Below, piece by piece: positions 1-9,308 of a DNA stretch of 40,477 bases. Each line of letters begins with the position of its first letter. Position 1 is the first letter of the stretch. Made by a program: the position numbers and the translations under genes. The stretch is from Xenococcaceae cyanobacterium MO_188.B32 (lineage in GTDB: Bacteria > Cyanobacteriota > Cyanobacteriia > Cyanobacteriales > Xenococcaceae). The notes under the pieces were generated by a model, which searched no databases, was not told the origin of the DNA, and saw only the letters and a program-made list of their open reading frames with translations. The stretch covers positions 1 to 40,477 of the forward strand of contig JASJDJ010000042.1 in assembly GCA_030065635.1 (NCBI GenBank), read 5' to 3'.

Positions 1-9
1 TCATAGTTC

Positions 10-105
10 TAGATAAGTGGTGAACCAGTGCGGTCTTGGGGGTTTCCCCCATGAGCAACTGGTGAACCCGAAGGGCGCGGTGCAGGAATGCCTACTCGCG
101 AGTGT
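10..105. repeat. Dispersed cyanobacterial mosaic repeat, copy 1
   Basis: Non-coding segment carrying the blocks GTGAACCAGTGCGGTCTTGG, CCCCCATGAG and TGGTGAACCCGAAGGGC. The same blocks, in the same order but on the opposite strand and with extra sequence between them, recur near 27700-27875. The copy holds several short complementary stretches (GGGGG/CCCCC, GGTTC-type ends), so it can fold. I see no ORF in it. It is a non-autonomous repeat of unknown mechanism. Confidence 0.6.
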
Positions 106-111
106 AGGAAG

Positions 112-129
112 CCCTCGATTTATCGAGGG
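112..129. repeat. Perfect 8-bp inverted repeat (hairpin)
   Basis: CCCTCGAT, a TT loop, then ATCGAGGG. No T-run follows on either strand, so it is not a standard intrinsic terminator. It sits between the dispersed repeat and the 3' end of the YHS gene and may belong to the repeat. Confidence 0.5.
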
Positions 130-142
130 AGGATGTCACAAG

Positions 143-178
143 AGGATTGCCTTTAAATCTTATTGATGAGGCAATCCT
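143..178 (-). terminator. Hairpin downstream of the YHS gene
   Basis: AGGATTGCCT at 143-152 is perfectly complementary to AGGCAATCCT at 169-178, with a 16-base loop. It lies about 30 bases beyond the stop codon of the leftward YHS gene. The T-tract after it on the minus strand is poor, so it may protect a 3' end rather than terminate efficiently. Confidence 0.4.
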
Positions 179-205
179 AAAATAAGATCGAATAAAAATC
201 TAACT

Positions 206-907
206 CTATTCAAAAACAGTAGCACCAACCAATACTTCAGGCCATTTAGCATCTGCTTTAGCAATATTACCTGGAACATCTCTGAGCCACTGTCTCTGAA
301 CTTGTGGACTATAGTTAAGATAAAGTTTTCCATCCACGATTTTCCAAGCATTGGGATCGGTGGAAACAACATTCCCTTCACTCAATGCTTTAGCGCAGTA
401 ACCGCCATATTGAGGAGCATAGGCTTCAGGATTACTAGCAAAAAGGTTCTTATTCTCAGCACTAGAAAATCTCCAAGTAGCTCCCTGCCATTCATACTCA
501 AATTCACTACTACCTTTAACAGCTTTTCCTTCGGTAAAGTAGGCAACGGGATCGGTTCCTCTAATCGCTAAACCACTTTTGGATTCGACGTATACTTTAG
601 GTGCAGATTTAGCTTTACCAGCGCAAGGATTAGCACCAGCACAGGGATTAGCACCAGCACAGGGATTAGCACCAGCACAAGGATTAACACCAGCACAGGG
701 ATTAGCACCAGCACAAGGATTAACACCGGCACAAGGATTAACACCAGCACAGGGATTAGCACCAGCACAAGGATTATTACTCGCACAGGGGTTTACTTGA
801 GCAGCACAAGGATTAGCTGTAGCGGTATTCCAATCCCTAGAAACACTAACAAATCCTACAGTGATTATTGACGCGATAGCAGCAGCTACGAGATATTTAA
901 GCTTCAT
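206..907 (-). CDS. Secreted YHS-domain protein with NPCAG(A/V) cysteine repeats
   Basis: About 233 residues from the ATG at 907, chosen because it starts a good signal peptide or anchor (MKLKYLVAAAIASIITVGF); an in-frame start further upstream would bury this. Residues 32-98 contain eleven NPCA units, the last nine as a regular six-residue repeat NPCAG(A/V). This puts one Cys every six residues in an exported segment. From about residue 105 a YHS domain follows (GTDPVAYFTEG, EYEWQGATWRFSS, YAPQYGGYCAKAL). YHS domains are known from metal-related proteins such as copper ATPases, and stand-alone secreted YHS proteins are common in bacteria. A metal-binding or thiol role is my inference. It is divergent from the ABC permease gene, with 188 bp between them. 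Confidence 0.8.
   Translation of the reverse strand: MKLKYLVAAAIASIITVGFVSVSRDWNTATANPCAAQVNPCASNNPCAGANPCAGVNPCAGVNPCAGANPCAGVNPCAGANPCAGANPCAGANPCAGKAKSAPKVYVESKSGLAIRGTDPVAYFTEGKAVKGSSEFEYEWQGATWRFSSAENKNLFASNPEAYAPQYGGYCAKALSEGNVVSTDPNAWKIVDGKLYLNYSPQVQRQWLRDVPGNIAKADAKWPEVLVGATVFE
614..814 (-). repeat. 18-bp coding tandem repeat (NPCAGA/NPCAGV)
   Basis: Nine consecutive 18-bp units encode NPCAG(A/V), preceded by two imperfect units. The units differ mainly at silent or Ala/Val positions, which suggests recent expansion by slippage or recombination. Long open frames on the opposite strand and in a third frame here are by-products of the repeat. Confidence 0.85.
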
Positions 908-1095
908 AATAGTTATTTTTACCCTTAAAAAGCAATAGATTCTAGTAATAGGCTTTGGTTTTGCCTGCAACACTTTTATTAAAAAATCACCAGATGAGCT
1001 ATTACTGAAATAAATCTTGAAAATTGCTGAGAATTTTGAGAATATGTGCGATCGATAGGTCAAAATAAAAGCGATCGCGCTATCAATTGCAGTTC

Positions 1096-1971
1096 ATGAC
1101 TACTACTACCAAAGTTAGATCGTCTAAGCTTTTTCGTCCCAGTCTTTCTCTACAATTGATGATAGTAGGGTTAGTAATCACTATTGGTTTTATTTTAATT
1201 GCCTTACTTGCTCCTTCGATGCAAGCTTGGGGATGGTTACAAGACCCCACCGAATCTTTAAGTAATCCTATTCATGAACCACCAGGACTCGATTATTGGT
1301 TTGGAACTACTAGGCAAGGTTATGATGTTTTTTCTCGTACTCTCTTTGGTACGCAAGCAGCTTTAAAAGTAGTTATTTTGGCAACAACTATTAGCTTAAT
1401 CTTAGGTGTCCCCTTAGGTTTGGTTAGTGGTTATTTAGGGGGAAAGGTAGATAAAGTTTTATTATTCTTGATGGATACTATTTATACTTTGCCTGGGTTA
1501 CTATTATCGGTAACTTTGGCTTTTGTAGTAGGAAAAGGTGTATTTAACGCTGCGATCGCTCTTAGTATTGCTTATATCCCCCAATATTACCGTCTTGTTC
1601 GCAATCATACTACTAGTGTTAAAACAGAATTGTTTATCGAAGCAGCCCAGGCAATGGGAGCATCTACTAGTAGAGTTTTATCTCGTTACCTATTTTTGAA
1701 TGTAATTCAAAGTGTCCCTGTCTTGTTCACCCTGAATGCTGCTGATGCTATTTTAATTTTGGGTGGTTTGGGCTTTTTAGGCTTGGGACTACCGCCAGAA
1801 ATTCCCGAATGGGGTCACGACCTGCGATTAGCTTTAGATGCTTTACCTACCGGGATTTGGTGGTCAGCTTTATTTCCAGGTTTAGCCATGACTTGTATGG
1901 TAACAGGTCTATCTTTAGTAGGAGAAGGTTTAAGTGAAATTTTCAATCCTAAGTTACGTCAGCAAGGTTAG
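1096..1971 (+). CDS. ABC transporter permease, DppC/OppC type
   Basis: Inner-membrane permease of the peptide/nickel ABC uptake family, about 291 residues. The start is taken as the ATG at 1096; a TTG nine bases upstream is possible. One membrane segment lies near residues 15-40, followed by the family's short periplasmic stretch with DYWFGTTRQGYDVFSR. A block of about five further segments follows. The EAA loop that contacts the ATPase is visible as EAAQAMGASTSRVLSRYLFLN. The usual partners (DppB-like permease, ATPases, binding protein) are absent here. Scattered dpp/opp subunits are common in cyanobacteria, so it probably works with subunits encoded elsewhere. The substrate cannot be told from the sequence. 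Confidence 0.85.
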   Translation: MTTTTKVRSSKLFRPSLSLQLMIVGLVITIGFILIALLAPSMQAWGWLQDPTESLSNPIHEPPGLDYWFGTTRQGYDVFSRTLFGTQAALKVVILATTISLILGVPLGLVSGYLGGKVDKVLLFLMDTIYTLPGLLLSVTLAFVVGKGVFNAAIALSIAYIPQYYRLVRNHTTSVKTELFIEAAQAMGASTSRVLSRYLFLNVIQSVPVLFTLNAADAILILGGLGFLGLGLPPEIPEWGHDLRLALDALPTGIWWSALFPGLAMTCMVTGLSLVGEGLSEIFNPKLRQQG

Positions 1972-2099
1972 TTTTTAGTTACGCAAAAAGAAATTAAAAT
2001 GATTACAACCTTTGACAGACAAAAGGAAAGATTTTTTCAGGTAAAAGTATTGCCATAATTATAAATGATTTTGTAAATTACCAAATAAAAATAATACTT

Positions 2100-2177
2100 A
2101 TGGAAACAGGTCAAGAAAAATTAGAACAAAGAGACGATAATCGTCCACAGCCTCCATCTTCGGATGAGTCTCGTTGA
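2100..2177 (+). CDS. Possible 25-residue hydrophilic peptide
   Basis: ATG at 2100 opens a short frame ending in TGA at 2175, encoding METGQEKLEQ...PPSSDESR, acidic and proline/serine-rich. There is no convincing ribosome-binding site. It lies alone between the permease and the TspO-like gene. It could be a real small protein or chance; I do not recognise it. Confidence 0.2.
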   Translation: METGQEKLEQRDDNRPQPPSSDESR

Positions 2178-2234
2178 ATGCTAACTAATAAAAAAATTGT
2201 TCACTTACAAAAACAATTTTTGGCTAAATAGTTT

Positions 2235-3020
2235 ATGGAACTAAACCGCAATTTAATCAGACAAATTGTTAACTTTTTAGCGATCGCGACTGCTTTTGGC
2301 ATTAATATTTTAGCCAATGTCAATCCTCCGCGGGGAATGACTATTGGTGATATATCCGATCGACTTTTTGGTAATGTTTTAATTACTCCAGCTAACTACG
2401 CTTTTGCCATTTGGGGTGTAATTTATCTTGGTTTGTTTGGTTTTGCTATTTATCAAGCTTTACCTAATCAACAAGAAAACTCGATTTTACAAAAGTTAGG
2501 CTATAGTATTGCGATCGCTTCTTTAGCTCAAATTATTTTGATTTTTTGTTTTCTCTATCGTCAGTTTGCTTTATCTTTTGTCTTGATGGTGGCAATTTTA
2601 GTCTCACTTGTCTGGGCATATTTGAGTTTACCTATTCCTCTAAATAAAAAACGGGAAAAATGGTTGATTTATGTACCTTTAAGTACTTATTTAGCTTGGA
2701 TAAGTGTGGCTACTATTGTCAATGGTGCGACTGTACTGGAATATTGGCAATGGGATGGTTGGGCGATTAGTCCCCCAATTTGGACAGTGATAATGTTGCT
2801 AGTAGCTGGTGTAATTGGGGTTATTATGGCGATCGAGAAAAATGTTGCTTTTGTTGGGGTATATATCTGGGCTTTAGTTGCGATCGCTGCCAATAATTAC
2901 AATACTACGATTATTACTATAACTTCTGTCGGGATTGCAATTATACTAGCTCTGACCCTGTTGTTAAATATCATCCTCTTTACTAATTCTCCTGTTTCTA
3001 GGTACGTCAACAGAAACTAA
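2235..3020 (+). CDS. TspO/MBR-related tryptophan-rich membrane protein
   Basis: A 261-residue integral membrane protein with seven or eight hydrophobic segments. It carries the TspO-like signature ITPANYAFAIWGVIYLGL near residues 50-68 and several later Trp residues (YLAWISVATIVNG, YWQWDGW, YIWALVAIAANN). TspO proteins bind tetrapyrroles and related ligands. This longer variety is usually annotated as tryptophan-rich sensory protein, and its ligand is unknown. It starts with ATG at 2235 and is a single gene between two unrelated neighbours. Confidence 0.7.
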   Translation: MELNRNLIRQIVNFLAIATAFGINILANVNPPRGMTIGDISDRLFGNVLITPANYAFAIWGVIYLGLFGFAIYQALPNQQENSILQKLGYSIAIASLAQIILIFCFLYRQFALSFVLMVAILVSLVWAYLSLPIPLNKKREKWLIYVPLSTYLAWISVATIVNGATVLEYWQWDGWAISPPIWTVIMLLVAGVIGVIMAIEKNVAFVGVYIWALVAIAANNYNTTIITITSVGIAIILALTLLLNIILFTNSPVSRYVNRN

Positions 3021-3339
3021 CAGACAACAGACATTATTTATCTACGTAAGTAGCCCAAAGCTTTTAGCTATCAATTATATACCTGCGTAGTAGTTGATAG
3101 CTACATTGGCGTTTATCTGTAAGCTTAGACGCACTTAATTTGTCTACTTTGCAATTGGCTCAAATAATTATAAACTCTTCATCCCTGTGCCTCTGAATCT
3201 CTGCACCCCTGCTACCCTTACCATGCAATTTGACTGAAGATAAGCTTATTTCTCCTCAAACTTTATTTTCGTAAATTCATAAAACTTAATATCATATATA
3301 TAAATTTACGAAAAGCAATAATTGTTTAAGATTTTAACT
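3021..3339. other. Intergenic region with two inverted repeats
   Basis: No gene seen. TAGCTATCAA at 3065-3074 pairs with TTGATAGCTA at 3094-3103, a hairpin 45 bp after the TspO-like gene with no T-run. CGTAAATT at 3270-3277 is the inverse of AATTTACG at 3303-3310, flanking an AT-rich stretch just upstream of the oxygenase gene and so placed in its likely promoter region. Between them is C-rich low-complexity DNA of the kind scattered in cyanobacterial spacers. Confidence 0.5.
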
Positions 3340-4821
3340 ATGACCGGTAGAGTAGCACCATTAGCCAATAACCAATCCTATGATATTGAAGAATGGAAAC
3401 AAGGATATCAATCTTTACCCGATGAATACGAATATGAAATTACAGATATTGAAGGAGCAATTCCTCCAGAATTAACAGGAACATTATTTCGTAATGGTCC
3501 CGGCTTATTAGATATTGGAGGTACGCCAATACATCATCCCTTTGATGGTGATGGTATGATTTCTTCCTTTACTTTCCAAGATGGCAAGGCTTATTTTCGT
3601 AACCGCTATGTGCGTACAGAAGCTTACGTTGCCGAACAAGAAGAAGAAAAAATACTTTATCGTGGAGTATTCGGTACCCAAAAACCTGGTGGTTTGCTTA
3701 ATAATGCCTTTGATTTTAGACTCAAAAATATTGCCAATACTAATATCATTTACTGGGGTGATAAATTACTGGCTCTTTGGGAAGCTGCCGAACCCCATCG
3801 TTTGAACCCTAAAACTCTAGAAACTATTGGTATAGATTATTTAGACGGTATTTTACAGTCTGGAGATTCTTTTGCTGCCCATCCTTGGATAGATCCCAGT
3901 TGTAAATTAGATAATGGTGCGCCTTGTTTGGTAAATTTTTCCATCGAACCAGGACTATCTAGTAAGATTACTCTGTTTGAGTTTAATTCTGATGGCAAAT
4001 TATTACGTCGTCATTCTCATAGTGTTCCTGGGTTTTCCTTTATTCACGATTTTGCCATTACACCTAATTACGCTATTTTTTGTCAAAATCCCGTTAACTT
4101 CAATCCTTTACCTTTTGTGTTTGGTTTTCGTGGTGCAGGAGAATGTGTGGAATTTCAACCCCATAAACCAACTAAAATTATTTTAATTCCGCGCAATCCC
4201 GAAAACAAAGAGGTTAAAATCTTTGAAGTAAGTTCTGGTTTTATTTTCCATCATGCCAATGCCTTTGAAGCTGGAGATAAAATTTATCTAGATTCGATCG
4301 CTTATGCTTCTCTTCCTCAAGTACAACCAGATACTAATTATAAAGAAGTAGATTTTCATAAACTAGACCCAGGACAATTGTGGCGATATACGATCGATCT
4401 TGAAGAAAAAACTGTCGAGAAAGAATTGCTAGAAAATAGATGTTGTGAATTTCCTACTCTTCATCCCGATAAAGTAGGTAGAGATTACCGCTATCTTTTT
4501 ATCGGTGCTGCTCATAACGATACAGGTGCTAATGCTCCTCTGCAAGGAATTCTCAAGTTAGATTTACAGACTAAAAAACGAGAGTTACATTCTTTTGCTT
4601 CTAGCGGTTATGTCAGTGAGCCAGTCTTCGTGCCTAAACCCAATGGTACTAAAGAAGATGAAGGCTGGATACTAACTCTAGTTTACGATGGTAGTAAACA
4701 TCGTTCTGACTTAGTTATTTTAGACGGAAAAAATATTCAGGGAGATGCTTTAGCTATGCTACATCTTCGCCATCACATTCCCTATGGTTTGCACGGAAGT
4801 TGGACAGATAGCGTTTTTTAA
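3340..4821 (+). CDS. Carotenoid cleavage oxygenase (RPE65 family)
   Basis: About 493 residues from the ATG at 3340; a TTG at 3322 is less likely. It belongs to the retinal pigment epithelial membrane protein family, iron(II) enzymes that cleave carotenoids or apocarotenoids oxidatively. The four His ligands of the beta-propeller iron centre are visible at about residues 181 (AAHPWID), 236 (FIHDFAI), 304/305 (IFHHANA) and 485 (GLHGSW). The N-terminal GTLFRNGPG and the HPFDGDGM segment are family hallmarks. The exact substrate (apocarotenal or full-length carotenoid) cannot be set by eye. It probably ends at the palindrome right after its stop codon. Confidence 0.9.
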   Translation: MTGRVAPLANNQSYDIEEWKQGYQSLPDEYEYEITDIEGAIPPELTGTLFRNGPGLLDIGGTPIHHPFDGDGMISSFTFQDGKAYFRNRYVRTEAYVAEQEEEKILYRGVFGTQKPGGLLNNAFDFRLKNIANTNIIYWGDKLLALWEAAEPHRLNPKTLETIGIDYLDGILQSGDSFAAHPWIDPSCKLDNGAPCLVNFSIEPGLSSKITLFEFNSDGKLLRRHSHSVPGFSFIHDFAITPNYAIFCQNPVNFNPLPFVFGFRGAGECVEFQPHKPTKIILIPRNPENKEVKIFEVSSGFIFHHANAFEAGDKIYLDSIAYASLPQVQPDTNYKEVDFHKLDPGQLWRYTIDLEEKTVEKELLENRCCEFPTLHPDKVGRDYRYLFIGAAHNDTGANAPLQGILKLDLQTKKRELHSFASSGYVSEPVFVPKPNGTKEDEGWILTLVYDGSKHRSDLVILDGKNIQGDALAMLHLRHHIPYGLHGSWTDSVF

Positions 4822-4824
4822 TCG

Positions 4825-4852
4825 GTAGGGATGGTTCGCGAACCGTCCCTAC
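4825..4852. repeat. Near-perfect 28-bp palindrome between oxygenase and sbcD
   Basis: GTAGGGATGGTTCG is followed at once by CGAACCGTCCCTAC, with one T/G mismatch that would be a G-U pair in RNA. Palindromes of this sort are frequent between cyanobacterial genes. It begins three bases after the oxygenase stop codon, so it can fold in the read-through mRNA. Confidence 0.7.
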
Positions 4853-4890
4853 TGCTATATTTGGGCAAGAAGTCTATTGTTAGATTAATT

Positions 4891-6117
4891 ATGCTTAAAG
4901 TACTCCATCTATCAGATATTCATATGGGTAGTGGATTTTCTCATGGTCGAGTTAACCCAGAAACAGGGGTTAATACCCGCCTAGAAGATTTTGTCAAGAC
5001 TTTAAGCCTGTGTATCGAGCGAGCGATCGAAGAACCAGTAGACTTAGTATTATTTGGGGGGGATGCTTTTCCCGATGCTACCCCTCCTCCCTACGTTCAC
5101 GAAGCTTTTGCCAGTCAGTTTCGTCGTTTAGCAGATGCCCAGATACCTACTGTTTTATTAGTTGGCAATCACGATCAACATTCTCAGGGTAATGGGGGTG
5201 CCAGTTTATCTATCTATCGTACTTTAGTCGTACCGAGATTTATCGTTGGCGATAATATTACCACCCACCGTATTAGTACTAAAAACGGCGACATTCAAAT
5301 TATTACTTTGCCTTGGCTTAATCGTGCCACTCTGCTAACTCGTCCAGAGACAGAAGGTTTATCTCTAGCAGAAGTCGATCGACTATTAATCGAACGTTTA
5401 CAACCAGTACTAGAAGCAGAAATACGCCGTCTCGATCCTCATCTGCCAACTATTTTACTCGCTCATCTCATGGCAGATAGGGCTAACTTGGGCGCAGAAA
5501 GATTATTAGCGGTAGGTAAAGGTTTTACTATTCCTGTCTCCTTTCTGATCCGCCCAGAACTAGATTATGTAGCTTTGGGTCATGTTCATAAACATCAAAA
5601 TCTGAATAAAGCCAATAATCCACCTATTGTCTATCCTGGTAGTATCGAACGAGTAGATTTTAGTGAAGAGAAAGAGGATAAAGGATATGTTTTCCTAGAA
5701 ATAGATAAAGGTTCTGTCCAATGGGAATTTTGTCCTTTACCCGTTCGTTCTTTTCGTACTATCGAAATAGATGTTTCTACTGAAAAAGACCCCCAAAAAG
5801 CTATTTTAGGCGCGATCGCTTCAGCTAATATTGAGGATGCTGTAGTTAAACTAGTCTATAAAATTCGTTCTGAACAATTAGAATTAGTTAATACATCTTC
5901 CTTGTATCAAGTCCTCAAATCTGCCCATAGCTATACAGTTCGTCCTGAATTAGTGAGCCAACTAGCCCGTCCCCGACTGCCCGAACTAGGAGTAGGGAAT
6001 AATCTTGACCCTTTAGAAGCACTACAAGCCTATTTGGATAATAAAGAAGATTTGCAAGATATTAGTAAAGATATGCTAGAAGCTGCCGAAAGTTTACTGC
6101 ATCAGCAGCAAGTGTAA
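4891..6117 (+). CDS. sbcD: SbcD/Mre11-type DNA repair nuclease
   Basis: About 408 residues from the ATG at 4891. This start gives the expected N-terminus MLKVLHLSDIHMG; the frame upstream runs into the palindrome. Calcineurin-like metallophosphoesterase motifs occur in order: LSDIHMG, FGGDAF, VGNHDQH, LLAHLM and GHVHKHQ. SbcD is the nuclease subunit of SbcCD, which trims hairpins and double-strand ends. No sbcC lies in the window, so the ATPase partner must be elsewhere. It ends 10 bp from the convergent CYTH gene. Confidence 0.88.
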   Translation: MLKVLHLSDIHMGSGFSHGRVNPETGVNTRLEDFVKTLSLCIERAIEEPVDLVLFGGDAFPDATPPPYVHEAFASQFRRLADAQIPTVLLVGNHDQHSQGNGGASLSIYRTLVVPRFIVGDNITTHRISTKNGDIQIITLPWLNRATLLTRPETEGLSLAEVDRLLIERLQPVLEAEIRRLDPHLPTILLAHLMADRANLGAERLLAVGKGFTIPVSFLIRPELDYVALGHVHKHQNLNKANNPPIVYPGSIERVDFSEEKEDKGYVFLEIDKGSVQWEFCPLPVRSFRTIEIDVSTEKDPQKAILGAIASANIEDAVVKLVYKIRSEQLELVNTSSLYQVLKSAHSYTVRPELVSQLARPRLPELGVGNNLDPLEALQAYLDNKEDLQDISKDMLEAAESLLHQQQV

Positions 6118-6126
6118 TAATACCAT

Positions 6127-6594
6127 TTATTTTTCCCACTGACTGTAAGGAACTTTAGCTAAATTAGCATTGTAATATTTAGGATCGCTTACTTCTCGCT
6201 CGATCCAGTCTGGTAAAGTTATTGTTTGATTTTCTGTCTGTAATTCTACTTCAGCAATAATTAACCCTTCGTTTTCTCCCATAAATTCATCTACTTCCCA
6301 AATCAAGTCTCCTTGCCGAATTTTATATCTTGTTTTTTCAATCAAAGGATGACTACAGAGATTATCTAACATTTCTCGTGCATCTTGTAGTGGGATAGGA
6401 TATTCAAATTCCATCCTAGAGTGACCCACTGTTGCCCCCTTAATCGTTAAATATCCAGTATTCCCAACAATACGAACTCTGACTGTTTGTTTGCCTAAAG
6501 TGGGAATATAGCCTTGACGATATAATACTCCAGTACCAAGCGATCGCCATTCATCGCCTTTAACTAGAAATTTACGTTCTATCTCTGTTCCCAT
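6127..6594 (-). CDS. CYTH-domain triphosphate tunnel protein
   Basis: A 155-residue protein starting MGTEIERKFLV, the ExExK motif of the CYTH family. The alternating charged strands of a triphosphate tunnel follow (TVRVRIV, YLTIKG, RMEFEYPIP, WEVDEFMGEN, IIAEVEL). Bacterial members of this size usually hydrolyse inorganic tri- or polyphosphate; adenylate cyclase activity is less likely. Convergent with sbcD. Confidence 0.85.
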   Translation of the reverse strand: MGTEIERKFLVKGDEWRSLGTGVLYRQGYIPTLGKQTVRVRIVGNTGYLTIKGATVGHSRMEFEYPIPLQDAREMLDNLCSHPLIEKTRYKIRQGDLIWEVDEFMGENEGLIIAEVELQTENQTITLPDWIEREVSDPKYYNANLAKVPYSQWEK

Positions 6595-7049
6595 AACTGT
6601 GCATAATTGAGCCTGCTATTAGATTAAATCAAAAATTCTAGACACTTTGATGTAAGAGATGCTTAATTTGAAGAATATTCTTCCCCTAGCGAATGCCTAA
6701 GCCAATACTTAAGCCAATATATCTACCTAACATTTTTCTGGATTGAAGTGTTTTTCTTAAATTTAATTATGCAGAAATAAAAGATTATTTTTGCCATACC
6801 TGTGACGATTTATTGATTTTCACATCAATTACTTCTATTCTCTTTTTCTAATTTTTAATAATTTTTATTAATATTTTGGACTTACAAAAGTGGATTTTAA
6901 ACTGGTAATAACTCACATTAAAGCGATAAGATCTAAGTAGATACCTCATAAAGCTAGCTAAGATAGTTAAACTTTATAATCCAGCTTTTCAGGCAGAACT
7001 TAGTAGATGCTCACTCAGTTAACAGAATGAATGATGGGAGTCTAAAATC
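6595..7049. other. Gene-free spacer, probable promoters for divergent genes
   Basis: A 455-bp AT-rich region between the leftward CYTH gene and the rightward small protein gene. It must hold both promoters. I see no tRNA, riboswitch or strong hairpin. A GGGAG ribosome-binding sequence lies just before the ATG at 7050. Confidence 0.4.
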
Positions 7050-7373
7050 ATGTTGAACAATAAGTCAAAAAAATTACCCGATCGACCCAACTCAAATGAA
7101 ATCCCACAAGACCCCTGGTCGACCCCCAGCACAGTGCCAAAGGCAAATCCTCTTCCTGAAACTTGGCATTTAGCCACAGAACCTTATTCCTCGATCGGTC
7201 CAGCAGGAGATCCAGAAGCCCCCAGGCTAGTTAGTCATAAATCAACAAGCGGAGAAATTTTATTAGAGGATGAACTTAAGCTAAAAATTAGTGCTGGCAG
7301 CCTTCTCAAACAACAGCTTGAAAAAGCTTTAACTTTACTTTTTATGCTCATCAATGTTGATAGAGTTGCATAA
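7050..7373 (+). CDS. Small proline-rich protein of unknown function
   Basis: 107 residues, ATG at 7050 preceded by GGGAG at good spacing. The N-terminal two thirds are polar, Pro/Ser-rich and probably disordered ([20 protein letters not shown]). The last third could form an amphipathic helix ([19 protein letters not shown]). The 3' end overlaps the 3' end of tsaD by 23 bp on the opposite strand. I do not recognise the family. Confidence 0.55.
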   Translation: MLNNKSKKLPDRPNSNEIPQDPWSTPSTVPKANPLPETWHLATEPYSSIGPAGDPEAPRLVSHKSTSGEILLEDELKLKISAGSLLKQQLEKALTLLFMLINVDRVA

Positions 7374-8397
7374 CTTTAGTGATTGCCATGCGAGACTCTA
7401 CTCCTAAATTTAGAGGAGAAGTATGACCGCGATCGAAATGATCTTCCGCTGCACAAGCAATCATGGCTGCATTATCCGTACATAATTTGAGGGGAGGGAA
7501 ATAAACTTGTAGATCGTGTTTTTCCGCAGCAGCTAAAAGATTTTCCCTCAATCCGCTATTTGCTGCCACACCGCCCCCAACAGTAATAATTTTAATGCCG
7601 TAATCTAGGGCACATTGAATTGTTCTTTTGGTTAATACCTTGGCTACGGTTGCTTGAAAACTAGCAGCTATATCTTCTACTGGTAAAGGTGAAGCTTTTT
7701 CTTGTTCTAACTTTTGTACTAACCTGAGTACGGCTGTTTTTAAACCACTAAAACTAAAATCATAGGGATGATAGCCTCCTTCTGGCAAAGAGATTTTACC
7801 TTCTGGCAGTTTAAAAGCTTGAGGATTGCCTTGCTGTGCCAATTTATCGATAATTGGCCCTCCTGGATAACCTAGCTTTAGTAACCTAGCCACCTTATCA
7901 AAAGCTTCTCCTGCTGCATCATCCCTAGTAGAACCTAGTATCTCGTAATGACCACAATCTTTAACGTAAATGATAATAGTATGACCACCAGAAACTAGCA
8001 AACACAAAAAAGGTGGTTTTAGTTGCTCTTCAGCCAAATAAGACGCATAAATATGTCCTTCCAGGTGATGTACCCCCAAAAAAGGCTTATTGTGGAGCAT
8101 AGCTAGGGTTTTGGCGGTTGTTACCCCTACTAATAATGCACCAACTAAACCAGGAGCGCAGGTAGCAGCAACACCATCAATTTCCTGCCAACTTAACCCT
8201 GCCTCGCTCAAGGCTTCACTAAGACAAGAATTAATCGTTTCTAAGTGCTGACGGGAAGCTAATTCGGGCACAACTCCACCATAAGTGCCGTGCAATTCGC
8301 TCTGCGAAGCAACAACACTACTTAAAACTTGACGTTTCTTTACAATTGCTACCGCAGTTTCGTCACAACTTGTTTCGATTGCTAAAATTGTCGCCAT
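7351..8397 (-). CDS. tsaD: tRNA N6-threonylcarbamoyladenosine transferase TsaD
   Basis: 348 residues, full length for the family. With TsaB and TsaE, TsaD moves the threonylcarbamoyl group onto A37 of ANN-decoding tRNAs in the cytoplasm. Visible features are the ASKHA start [16 protein letters not shown]-like ([13 protein letters not shown]), the metal-binding HHLEGH motif, SGGHT and the C-terminal [11 protein letters not shown]. It starts with ATG at 8397, divergent from psaF. Confidence 0.95.
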   Translation of the reverse strand: MATILAIETSCDETAVAIVKKRQVLSSVVASQSELHGTYGGVVPELASRQHLETINSCLSEALSEAGLSWQEIDGVAATCAPGLVGALLVGVTTAKTLAMLHNKPFLGVHHLEGHIYASYLAEEQLKPPFLCLLVSGGHTIIIYVKDCGHYEILGSTRDDAAGEAFDKVARLLKLGYPGGPIIDKLAQQGNPQAFKLPEGKISLPEGGYHPYDFSFSGLKTAVLRLVQKLEQEKASPLPVEDIAASFQATVAKVLTKRTIQCALDYGIKIITVGGGVAANSGLRENLLAAAEKHDLQVYFPPLKLCTDNAAMIACAAEDHFDRGHTSPLNLGVESRMAITKVMQLYQH

Positions 8398-8546
8398 CCT
8401 TTGATAAGTTTATCTAAAAGAATATCTTTACTTCTTAGAAGCATTACTCTACTATCCTGTCAGAGTAACATTGCTCCTGGGCATAAACGATATTTTTACG
8501 CTTTTGAACAAAAACCTTATTTTCTGTAACGAAAGGAAACATATCC

Positions 8547-9044
8547 ATGCGACGATTGTTTGCTTTAATTCTAGTTTTCACCTTGTGGTTTAACTTTGCC
8601 CCACCAGCTTCGGCAGATGGGGTTGCTGGACTGACTAAATGTGCCGACACTCCTGCTTTTCAGCAAAAATCCCAAAGTTACCGCAACACTACTGACGATC
8701 CGAATTCTGGGCAAATTCGAGCAGAACGCTATGCTGAAGCACTCTGTGGCCCTGAAGGCTATCCTCATCTCATCGTAGATGGTCGTTGGTCTCATGTAGG
8801 AGATTTCACGATTCCTAGTATCCTCTTCCTCTATATTGCTGGTTGGATAGGTTGGGTTGGCCGTGCTTACATAATCGCCATCCGTGGCGAAAAAAATGCA
8901 GAGATGAAAGAAATTATCATCGATGTACCTTTAGCACTTAGCAAAATGCTGACAGGTTTTGCTTGGCCTTTAGCAGCATTTGGCGAATATACCAGTGGCA
9001 AGCTCATTGTCAAAGACTCGGAAATTCCTGTTTCCCCTCGCTAA
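8547..9044 (+). CDS. psaF: Photosystem I subunit III (PsaF)
   Basis: 165 residues. PsaF is a membrane subunit of photosystem I with a lumenal N-terminal domain. A signal peptide ([15 protein letters not shown] ... PASA) precedes the mature lumenal part, beginning near DGVAGLTKC. The two lumenal Cys ([15 protein letters not shown]) and the hydrophobic segment [18 protein letters not shown] are as expected. AAAGGAAA upstream acts as ribosome-binding sequence. psaJ follows 34 bp later, the usual psaF-psaJ operon. Confidence 0.97.
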   Translation: MRRLFALILVFTLWFNFAPPASADGVAGLTKCADTPAFQQKSQSYRNTTDDPNSGQIRAERYAEALCGPEGYPHLIVDGRWSHVGDFTIPSILFLYIAGWIGWVGRAYIIAIRGEKNAEMKEIIIDVPLALSKMLTGFAWPLAAFGEYTSGKLIVKDSEIPVSPR

Positions 9045-9078
9045 CTTTGTTTGCTTAAATATTTTTGGAGAATAATTT

Positions 9079-9201
9079 ATGGAAGGTTTGCAGAAATTTC
9101 TTTCCACTGCCCCAGTTTTAATTATGGCTCTGCTAACTTTTACAGCAGGCATTTTGATTGAGTTCAATCGTTTTTACCCCGATCTACTTTTCCATCCTTA
9201 A
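9079..9201 (+). CDS. psaJ: Photosystem I subunit IX (PsaJ)
   Basis: 40 residues, [15 protein letters not shown]...[12 protein letters not shown], with one transmembrane helix. PsaJ is a small core subunit beside PsaF. Length, the single helix and the FNRFYPDLL tail match the family. GGAG lies at good distance before the ATG at 9079. It is co-transcribed with psaF and followed by a terminator at 9309-9367. Confidence 0.95.
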   Translation: MEGLQKFLSTAPVLIMALLTFTAGILIEFNRFYPDLLFHP

Positions 9202-9308
9202 ATTCCCAACATCCCGGTTTGTTGAGGATGATTCAGACTATCTATAAGTACAAAATAATTTGTCTAGTAGTTTGAATTTATAGGTAGAAAATTATTTCTT
9301 TTAGACAT

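Noticed and set aside
568-800. Long open frames on both strands over the 18-bp repeat (LVLIPVLVLI and PAQGLAPAQGL types)
   Set aside because: They are by-products of the NPCAG(A/V) coding repeat in other frames and have no ribosome-binding site.
6806-6829. TGTGA...TCACA pair as a CRP-type site
   Set aside because: The spacer is 14 bases rather than the 6 of a SyCRP1-type site.
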